A stretch of 48,976 nucleotides of DNA. Source: Bigelowiella natans CCMP2755 (taxonomy: Eukaryota; Cercozoa; Chlorarachniophyceae). The position numbers were made by a program, and so were the translations under genes. Shown one piece after another: positions 35,506 to 48,976 of this stretch. The stretch's first letter is position 1. Each line of letters opens with the position of its first letter. The notes below the pieces were generated by a model. The model saw only the letters and a program-made list of their open reading frames with translations, did not search any database and was not told the DNA's origin. Location: assembly GCA_000320545.1 (NCBI GenBank), contig ADNK01002891.1:5001-53976 (forward strand). The letters are read 5' to 3'.

Positions 35506-36721
35506 CCGCAGCCCCGCACGCAAACGGGGCCGCAGCCATAGCCGGAGCCGAAGCCCCACACGCAGATGCACATACGACCGGAGACGCCGGCGCGGTGAAG
35601 TAGAAAGGGAGTCCCGCCGCAATCGGCACCTCGGCCGATCAGGAGAGGATGCCAGGGAAGACTCCACGAGCGTGTCTCTCCAAGAGGCAAGAGAGACCGA
35701 GATTTCTTCAATCATTCCGCAAGGCATCGGCGGTGTTGCGCAACTCGTCCGACTTATAGTGGAGTACGACTTTGAGCCCCGCCAATGGGATGAGATTGAA
35801 GCGAAAAATGTGAATTGTCCTAATAAAATCTGCTCCTGGAAGAAGAAGCTCTATGCTTTCGGTTACCGGAAAATTAGTTGCTTGGACCTGCAGAGCATGC
35901 GTGTTGTCCCCAACGCGATTCCGAATATAACTTATTGGGAGAGGGATTGTTATGAAGTGTGCTCTTATAATGACCGGCTGTTTGTAGTAGGGGGGGCTCA
36001 TATTGATGCCAGACACATTCTTCGTTGCGTAGAGTGTTTGGACTTGAGAAATGTAGGCGCTGGGTGGAAGGCGCTCCCAGATATGTCGGTGGAGAGGAGG
36101 GCACACGCAGTATGCTGCTGTGACGACAAACTTTTCGCCGTTGGAGGGTGGAGTGAGGCGGGGGTAGAAAAGCGGGTTGAGTTTCTGGACCTGAAAAATG
36201 TGGACCAAGGGTGGAGGGCGGCCCCAGATATGTCGACGACTAGGACTGACCTCAGTGTGTGCTGTCACAATGACAAGCTTTACGCGACTGGCGGGAGAAG
36301 TCAAAGTTGCGATAGATTTGGGGCTTTAAATAGCGTTGAGTGTTTGGACTTGAAGAACATGAGCGCTGGGTGGAAGGCGCTCCCGGAGATGTTGGTGGCT
36401 AGAAGGTTTTTAAGTCTGTGCTGTGTTAATGGGTACCTCTACGCCGTTGGGGATGGAAGATATTGGGGCCCTCCCAAGTACCAAGATTGCGATGAAAAGA
36501 CGAGTGTTGAGTACTTGGACTTGGAGAATGTGCGCGAAGGGTGGAAAGAGGGCCCAAAGTTGTCGTTATGTGGGGGGTCAAGAGTGGTTGGGCTATGTAA
36601 TGATAACGGGAGAGCACTGTATGCGGCGTACGTGGGACGCGATCAAGGTTATATAGTAGGTGGCGAAGAAGTGTGCAATGATTTTGGTTTCAAGCGCTTA
36701 GATTTGGTCTTGCCACAATAG
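35246..36721 (+). CDS. Intronless RS-rich kelch-repeat protein
   Basis: A single open frame of 491 codons ends in TAG. The ATG at 35246 is the longest start; the ATG at 35381 (MFSYKGQRDERGRG) gives 446 residues and begins directly with the basic domain. Residues about 50-125 are an Arg/Gly and Arg/Ser region built from (CGCGGC)n and (CGCAGA)n repeats, like RS domains of splicing factors. From about residue 195 there are five or six kelch blades, each with a core such as NDRLFVVGG, DDKLFAVGG or NDKLYATGG and the linker unit VECLDLKNMSAGWKALPEM. Kelch propellers bind protein partners. No BTB, F-box or other partner domain is seen, so its role is unknown. It has no introns and no microsatellites, unlike every neighbour, and a decayed paralogue lies at 6833-7433. 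Confidence 0.85.
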
Positions 36722-38013
36722 AGACTTATGTCTATATTCGTGTATACATAAGACGGATGTAACGAATAATTAAATTTGTTCAATAGTCATCCTCATGTAA
36801 CTGTGCAATGCAACGGCTACACCGCTGTGATTATGTCTATTTATTTCTGCCATGCTTGTATGATGTGCTTCATGTAATTGAATGCATGTCGTACATGTCT
36901 GTGCTAGTGTGTTGTCGCGCAGTACGCGCTGCTGTCCATGTACATTTCTTTTTCTTCTGTTGTGAGTCTTCTGGTTTCGTCATTAAATTGCGCATCACTG
37001 TAGCAGTGAGCTGGTTCCGCATAGACAGCGTTGTTGTGTGACATGCTGTGGGCATTGCAACTAATGATGCATGTCGTCGGTGACATGGCACACATTGCAG
37101 TGTGCTTCTCCATCTTGCGCGGTGCACAATCTAGCAATCCTCATGAGAGCTTGAATTTGCCGATGTTGCCAACGCCCATGACGCAGTGCATCCATGCTAG
37201 CATGCTGTAGCGACACTAGGTAGCTCAAGTTTGTCCCCAGTGCTTGTCAGTGATCCCATGATGTAATCCGAGAAAGAAGAGCTGGGTCTTGGCCGGCGCG
37301 CGCTGCGCATGCATGCTGCGACAATGGGCACACATGCCAGCATGGCTAGCAGCTGGCGCACACGTGCATGCTGGCATGTCATTCGTGTCGATCATGCACA
37401 CACGCACATGCACACATGCACACATCTAGACATGAAGCGCACAACGCATGCACACACGATCACCAGCTAGCCAGCTAGCCGCCAGGTCGGACCTCTGCGC
37501 AACGCTAGAACGACATTTGCATCATCGGCATGCAGGCCACAGCTAGACAGCTAGCACAGCAGCGACACGCTGATCTGCACGCGCACGCCGTGAATGCACA
37601 TGGCATGTTTTTGGCTTGCGCAAAGGTGTGTGATGAAAGCTCATCAATGTTGACAACCAGCTAGCCAGACACTCTGAATGTTTTCATTTTGCGACAAGGA
37701 CGTGCCAGAGGAATTGGCATGTGTCAATGAATTGGTGTGAGTCACGTTGTCGCGCCTTCGGTTTGTGCATTCATCGCTTGCATGGGAGTTGGCATGCTGT
37801 CATTGTCAAGATGATGGTCTGAACTTGCTCAGCTTGCATGGAAGCAGGCGTGGTGCGATGATCCGACGCGGCATTGAAACCACTCGCATGCAGAACGGCC
37901 GCAGCCGGGCTGTTGTCCTTGAACTGTTCGTCACGGCAAGCTGCGTGCTTCGGAATTGGTGACGCTGATCGGTCAGCGTGCCGCAATGATGGATCTGAGG
38001 TGCTGCGCACGTG

Positions 38014-38424
38014 TGCCACAAGTCCGTCAAACCCGGTGACGACGGGGTTGTGAACAGTGCAGCGCTTTGCGACGCGCTTTGAAGCAGCAGGCAGATGCAG
38101 TTGGTCAAAGAAAAGTCATTGAAACTTGTCCGATGGCCAAACCTGAAAAAATGACCGAAATGTTGACCAAAATGTCCATTTTCAAGGCCTCAAAGTGTGA
38201 AAATTCACACCCGTTGTGCAGCGGATGCACGCTGCGCGTTTGTTCTCTGCCACATTTTGAATGCTTTTGCGTGTGCGTTTGACCAAACGTGACATGCACG
38301 AAAAATTTCAAAGAAATGCGAGCAAATCCAATGTCCATTGCATCACACGACGCGCTTGGTTGCGCGCAAAAGCTTCCAAATGCACATTCTGGCGATTCGT
38401 TGCAGGTTTGACGGACTTGTGGCA
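38014..38424. repeat. 20-bp inverted repeat, arms about 370 bp apart
   Basis: The arm GGTTTGACGGACTTGTGGCA at 38405-38424 is the exact reverse complement of 38014-38033. Similar GCACGCG-type sequence continues beyond the outer end of the match in degraded form. No open frame with recognisable function lies between. Confidence 0.75.
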
Positions 38425-38477
38425 GGAGCACGCGTGTCGCAGGGTTGAAGTTGAGATGCACACGCACTGTTGCGTGC

Positions 38478-38600
38478 AACCGATTGGTTCTGCACCACGT
38501 GCAGCTGTCGAAAGTCAATTGTTGCAGCAATGTGCGCCCTCGCATGCAGCCGATTCGTTCTGCATCGAGCACAGCTGTCGATTGTTGCGGCGTTGGGCGT
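38478..38600. repeat. Imperfect tandem repeat, about 65-70 bp unit
   Basis: Two units share the pattern CCGATT-GTTCTGCA-(GTG/CGA)-GCA-CAGCTGTCGA followed by TTGTTGC, at about 38479-38530 and 38549-38596. No coding function is supported. Confidence 0.6.
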
Positions 38601-39332
38601 GGTGCAATGTGGTCTCGTGTTGAGAACTGAAGTCGCATGAGCGTTGAGTTGCATTGTTGCTTGGTTGTTGAGTTGCTTTGTCACTTGAACGTTTGAGTTC
38701 TGATGTCATGTGGTCTGCATGCAAATGACAGCAACAAACGTCGTTGCCCAGAGGTCCAACCTGGTGGTCGTGCCAGCCTAGATTGCTAGATTGGGCCACA
38801 TGCTGTCAAGCTTGCAAGCTCACAGCCTGCAAACCACACACAACACTGACAGCGCAACACATGATGACCAGGGTGGAGCTCCAATGAGAGCTAGACTGGT
38901 GGAGAGGATGCAAGAATGACCATGATGAAAAATTTCGATCACAATGTCAATTCATCTGCACATCATTCCAAGCTTGCAGAGGCTTCAGGGAAGAAGTGCC
39001 ATCATGCGCGTAGTCAATGACGCGCCAATTGTGCAGTGCACAATGAGTGTCTGCATCTACAGCATTTTAATGATGTCACGCAATCTTTCAGATCTTACAT
39101 TCCTCATCGGGAGCCACGCTCAATTGCCAACAATGTGACAAGGCACTGCGCATGCATGTAGTAGCGCATGCCAGAAGTAATCTTTACCACTTATTCAACA
39201 TGAGGGCCACGGCCTTCATTGAACAACATGAGAGGGACAACCTCACACCGTCTAGATAGTGGTAATAAACGCGGAGCCTTCACGTCACAAGCTACACTCG
39301 CAAAACACCGCAATCACTGGGTTGGCGCTAGA

Positions 39333-42300
39333 CTACCGACATCCTTTCTTGTCCCTCGCAATACCAAACAGACCCCTGACCCTGTCCTTTGAAACAAATG
39401 CTCCGTTTCTCTCGCAGTGCCGAATAAACGATCCCCAGTGACGGTTCTTCTTCAAAGTATCCGCATTTCCAACGACCCAACACGCGTATCGCGCCCTGGT
39501 AAGCGCAACGTTCATTCGCCTCACGTCGGCCAGGAAGCCAATGCCGTGGCTATCACCTGACCGCACGCAGGAGAAGATGATGACGTCCTTTTCGCCTCCT
39601 TGGAACCCATCGACGGTTGCGACTTTCAAGTCGACCATGCCCCAACCTTTTCTCCGGTGCAACGCGCCAAGTCTCTCTGCTAACAGCCGCCTCTGGTGCG
39701 CGTAGGGCGTGATGACACCGACGCTAGTTTTCCTTCGCTTCTTTCGAATTTCGCCATCCTCAGGCGCCTCCTCCTCCGGTAGTTCCACGTGCTCCCCGAC
39801 AAATGCAGACAGCACGGACGCGATGCAGTTGACCTCCGCGCTGTTAAAGGAGGATTTGAAGTGGTACTGGTGCGCCGAGGGCACGTCGAGGAAGAGCAGC
39901 GGCCGGAAACGCGGGTTCTTGTGGAAGGGCTTCGCCCAGTGCTCCGACGTCACGTTCGGCCCGTTCTGCAGCTTCGATCGGTAGAAGTGGCGCGAGGGGA
40001 ACGCGGAGATCTCCGGGTGCATGCGGTACTGCGTGTCGAGCATCGAGACGGGGTGACCCCCCCTCACCAGCCTCTCGAATAGAGACTGCTCGTACAGACG
40101 CGCATTGGAACTGGCCATCTGCACGGTGGCCGGCAGCTGCTGTGGGTCGCCGATCAGCACGCACCGCCCCGTCTGGTGCTGCAGCGCCACGAGCGTCGAG
40201 AGCTCCACGCTCTGCGCGGCCTCGTCGACCAGGATGTAGTCCCAGGGGCGCTGCCGTTTCCTCATGAGCTCGCTGCCGGCAGCGCTCAGCGTGCAAAAGA
40301 CAATCTCCGCCTCGTCTAGGAAGGACACCTGCAGGGCATTCTTCACGAGGGCGGAGCACACTTGATCGCGCGTCTTCGCCGCCAGGCTAAGGCTCTCTCG
40401 GCTCGCGCTCGGATCCCCACGTCTACGGTGGGAAGAAGAGCCGTATTTCTCCGTCGGCGCTGTGGCCACGAGCTTGTGCCGCTCTTGATACAACTGCGCG
40501 TAGCGAAGTTGCTCCATGAAGTGGGCCATGTGCTTCTTGAGCTCCTCCACCTGCTGGAACGAAGGGTGCTGCGGCGAGAGCTCCACGCTCCCCCACTTCT
40601 CCTCGGTCAGCAGCTTCCAGGGCTGAGGAGGTCTGCCCACCCTCGCGTGCTGCTTGGTGATCTCCGCGTTGTACCATTTCATGAACTCGACGGCGGTGGC
40701 TTTGAGTTTCCCCAGGCTCTTCTTGATCCTGAGCATATCCGCTTGCGAGGTCTTCACCTGCTCCGCGCACGCTCGCCTTCCTTTCCGCATGATGCCATCC
40801 ACCTGCGCGTCGAGCGACACCGTGCCCCACATGGAGGCGTTGCCGCTCTCTTTCCTCTCTTTGCCAATCCGCAGAATGTTGGGCTGGTAGCGGATGTTCT
40901 CCCCATCCATGAACTGCTGCTGCAGCACCCTCCGCGCCAACTCGTCCACCGCGGCGTTGGAGGGGGCGCAAACGAGTATGTGCGGCTTGGGGCTGACAAC
41001 GATCTCCCCCCCCTCCGTGCTCTCTAACGCCTTCAAGATATCGCTCAGCGACACGGCGCGAGGCGCAGCTCTCGACAACTGCGGCCTGGCCGAGGAGGAG
41101 GAGGAGGAGGAGGAAGAAGAAGAAGGAACTCCGGTCTTTGAAGGAATCATGCCTGCTTTCACGAGGAGGCGCTGCTCGGAATCATACGCTCTCTTCCGGA
41201 CGCTCTGCCAGGTTTTCTTCACCAGCGTGCGGTAGTATGTCTGGAACCGTGAGAGATGAAAAGCGTTTAACAGCTCGACGGCCGTGCGCGTTTTCCCAGT
41301 CCCCGGAGGGCCTTGTAGCAGGGTGAATGGACGCCCCTCCATCGCTGCCTTCACCGCGCCGTGCTGCGAGCTGTTAAGGACGTGACTCAGCCTTTCGGAG
41401 AACTTCTCTGGTAGCTGCAAATCCATGGAGCTGGCATCGTCACCATTGTCGCTGCTGCTGCTGCTGCTGCTGATTCCTGAGCGCGAGGGCGGGACCGACG
41501 TTCGAGGGTCTAGTATCTGCTTGGAAAGCGTGGCGCTGCCAACGTTGCACAACGCGAAATACTCGCGCACCGTTGTGACGACGTGGCTTAGCGCCGCGAC
41601 GAAGAACCTCGTCGTTTTCTTGCCCCGCCTCTCCCTCTCCGCCGCAAGCAGCGTCTCGCGCATGGCGAGAAGGCGCTCGTAGTTATCCTTCGGCGTGTGG
41701 GCGGCGGTGCTGCCGAGCGGCAAATCCTTCCCCGAGCTATCTATCAAGGGTACTACCAGCTGGATCTTGAGGCTCGATTGGCTGCTTTGTACGATGTGGC
41801 ACAGTGCGAACGCCTCTGGGAGGGAACGCTTACGCGGCCGCTGACGGCGGCGTTTTTTGCCGGGTTTCGCGGAGTGGTCCTCTTCGTTTGCCCCCCTGCC
41901 GCTCTGGGGGTGCTCGATAGAAATCACGCCAAAGCACCCCGCAGCGTCTCGATACCCCTTCATCATTCTCCCGTCGTAGAGCTTCACGTAAGTGATCTTC
42001 GTTTCCGAGTTCGCCTCGACGGAGTCGACGGCCATGGAGGATGCAATGCTGTACTTGTCTAAGCTCTCCAGAGCAGCCCTGATCTCCGCTCTGGTGTTCT
42101 CCATCAATAGATCGTGAAAAACGTCGGTGTAGGCCTGTGGACTATTATACCGGGCACAGCTTCGGTACCGCTCGGCCTCTCCATCTCCCCCTTTACCCGC
42201 GCTGCCTTGTCCCACTTTCGCGCGCTGCTTTTCCTTATTCTCGTTCTTATCCGTCTCGACGTGCTCTGTGTAGACCTTTAGCCTTTCGAGAACTTCCTTG

Positions 42301-43069
42301 GAGGGTGGCAGGGGAGGAGCTTCGGGGTCCCATGACAACACCTCGCGCAAGAGCTCATTCCTCGTATCAAGGTACGATAAGCTGCCCGATCCGCCCCTCC
42401 TCCTCTTGCACGGCGATCGAGAACGACTACGCGACCCCTTATTTTTTTTGGGAATCCGCATGCGCTTTGAAACCGTGACGGTAGAGGAGGAGGAGGAGGA
42501 GGAGGCGGCGAGGTAGGATGGGACGAAGTGCTTTGCTTTCCCGGCCTCTCGCCGGCCTTTTAGGACTAACAACTTTGCTGGCAATCGCGACACGCGAGAG
42601 CTAGTATGCCTCGCCTTGGGCACCAGCTTCTTCGTAGCAGGGGCGAGTGTATTGCTTGGAAGGGCGACATGACGCTTTTTACTTCGCCGCTCTGCGTTAT
42701 GGATTCGATGGTCAGGGGAACAAGAGCAGTGTAAAGAAACTTGTGATTTCCAAATCAATCAAAAATCTTACCTAATGAACTCGGGGAGGATGGCGGGGCG
42801 ATAGTTCTTTTTCGGGATGGCGGAAGCGAGGTAGAGACCGGAGAACCCGTTAAATCGATGACTAAGCTATTCGCCTTATCTCCTGAAGGCAAGAGTACAT
42901 CATCTTCCGGTCGTTCCAGAGGGGGGGGCTCATCCAGTTCCGAAGTCATGCATGCTTTATCTTTAACATCTTCATTCGCATTGGCTACGGCATCCTGCTC
43001 CTCCTCCTCTTCCTCATTGCTAGAGGTCTCAGCCTCCAGCTCCGCAACCCATGCGTCATACTTCTCCAT
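39333..43069 (-). CDS. SEN1: Sen1/senataxin-type SF1 RNA/DNA helicase, 2 exons, about 1218 aa
   Basis: Exon 1 43069-42772 and exon 2 42691-39333 join at a strong donor (GTAAGA) in phase 1. Sen1-type helicases unwind RNA-DNA hybrids and act in transcription termination and R-loop removal in the nucleus. Seen in order: an acidic Glu-rich N-terminus, a basic RS-like stretch (GSRSRSRSPCKRRRGG), a region like the Sen1 stalk (YTDVFHDLLMENTRAEI), Walker A LLQGPPGTGKTRTAVEL (about 560), motif Ib CAPSNAAVDELARR, motif II LVDEAAQS (about 920), motif III IGDPQQLPATV, motif IV LDTQYRMHPEIS, motif V TVDGFQGGEKDVI and motif VI ALTRARYACWVVGN. All catalytic motifs are intact. Poly-Ser runs come from (TCC)n repeats. 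The ATG at 43069 was chosen as the first ATG; a T-rich acceptor just upstream (about 43097) suggests a 5' leader intron or one more exon. Confidence 0.95.
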
Positions 43070-43957
43070 CGCTTGTTCGTGCGTGCGTGCTTTCAAGGGA
43101 AAAAAAAGAACAAAAAAAAGCGGAAAACATCTATCAAAAGAGACTCACTTAGTTCTCACCCGAAACCCGTCGCCGCCGCCGCCGGCCCGAAATAATATTC
43201 GTGATCGATTTATATCGGCCACTTATCTATGAGAGAAGGAAATATTTACAAACATCAAACCCTGCAAAAAGGTATGGAAAAGGAACCTAGAACTACCGGC
43301 AGAAAATGAGAGAAATTCATTTGCAAGTACGAAATCCATGGGAAATCTAATGAATTCACCATGGGAGCAATTTGGTCAACAATTATAGGATATTCGTTCG
43401 GGAACTTACGAATTTTTTCTCGTCCGTCGTCTTCTCAGGCAAAGTAGGAAACATTCTGCTGTCATTTTGTGATTTGGGTTTTCGTCAAGTTTGACATGAT
43501 GACATATTCTAGCGGCAGTGTAAAAATAGTGAAATAAATTTAGGATATTTATACTATAAATGTGCAGTCGAGATGAATCATGCTAGGGTTTTTCGAGGGA
43601 AAATCGTGAGATCCTTTCCTGGACAAATGGTAACCAATTAATACGAGACTATCCTATAAATCATATCTAGCAAAACATTTGGCAACAAGGCCACCGACCG
43701 CCTCCCACAACATAAACAACAATAGTTGATTGTTGTAGAAGTCAGTTGACCCTGGAAACATCGAAAACGAGTGGAATTTCACTTGGGAGCCGTTGTCGTA
43801 AATAAATCAGGAATAGCCTTGATTTTTGTTGTTAATAAGCGAATGTATGTAATTATTGAACGTAAATGGCATGCAATTTCATATGAATCTGTAGAGAGAG
43901 TACAGATTTAATCCTTAAAATCTTCTCCCCCCTCCCAGCCGTAGCTCAAACCGTCAC
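43070..43957. promoter_or_regulatory. Divergent spacer between the helicase and ankyrin/HDAC genes
   Basis: About 890 bp between opposite start codons, AT-rich, with no simple repeats and no supported exon. It presumably holds both promoters. Confidence 0.4.

Positions 43958-48976
<5,019 letters not shown>

Larger units (their letters stand above)
33560..39250. other. Microsatellite-poor island 3, 5.7 kb, kelch-bearing
   Basis: Across 5.7 kb the dinucleotide tracts that occur every few hundred bases elsewhere are absent, introns are not detectable, and the DNA is full of TGCATG, CTAGC and CACATG words. It carries an intronless kelch gene, a broken ORF, two copies of the palindrome CATGCTAGCATG (34038-34049, 37193-37204) and inverted/tandem repeats. 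The flanks are the intron-rich EI24 and Sen1 genes. It may be a large insertion of foreign or mobile origin, or a chromatin/recombination domain. No terminal inverted repeat, transposase or integrase was recognised. Confidence 0.5.

Noticed and set aside
37130-37700. CRISPR-like or regular array of TGCATG/CACATG words
   Set aside because: Spacing and units are irregular; this is low-complexity composition, not a repeat-spacer array.

Overview
The window is nuclear DNA of a eukaryote, very probably a unicellular protist of the stramenopile/alveolate/rhizarian kind. Reasons: genes are split by many GT-AG introns (mostly 60-450 nt) whose reading phases join perfectly. Introns and intergenic DNA are packed with (GT)n, (GA)n, (TA)n and (GAT)n tracts and long G or C runs. 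The gene set is eukaryotic (CWC2, Mpv17/PMP22, EI24, Sen1, JmjC, PPR, MAP kinase). The MAP kinase resembles the protist-specific MAPK2 class. No closer assignment is safe from sequence alone; a chlorarachniophyte-like genome would fit but is not shown.

Most exons here are short, so simple ORFs miss them. I rebuilt gene models by matching donor, acceptor and phase by eye. From left to right: a PPR protein (minus, 3664-16) diverges from an Mpv17/PMP22 membrane protein (plus, 3881-5722). Then comes a microsatellite-poor island (about 6150-7560) holding a broken kelch gene, then the splicing factor CWC2/RBM22 (plus, 7622-10863). This converges on an unknown, probably mitochondrial protein of about 501 aa (minus, 15111-11770). 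A second microsatellite-poor stretch (15.1-16.5 kb) follows, then a JmjC oxygenase (minus, about 20074-16512), a small unknown gene (plus, 20875-21895), a glutaredoxin-like protein with a new C-terminal extension (plus, 22254-23879), a MAPK2-type kinase (minus, 28565-24858) and an EI24-type membrane protein (plus, 29286-33361).

From about 33.56 to 39.25 kb lies the largest anomaly: 5.7 kb almost without microsatellites. It carries an intronless RS-rich kelch gene (35246-36721), a frame-broken ORF with a Tudor-like patch (35016-34193), palindromes and inverted/tandem repeats. After it come a Sen1/senataxin-type helicase (minus, 43069-39333) and, divergently, an ankyrin-repeat protein that seems to run into a histone-deacetylase start at the right edge (plus, 43958 to beyond 48976).

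The ordinary genes form no operon or pathway; several (CWC2, Sen1, JmjC, ankyrin/HDAC, MAPK) act in RNA processing, chromatin or signalling, but that grouping is probably chance. The best candidate for something undescribed is the set of kelch-bearing, palindrome-marked islands, with secondary interest in the in-frame TGA inside the JmjC iron-binding motif, the TKH kinase and the ankyrin-HDAC fusion.
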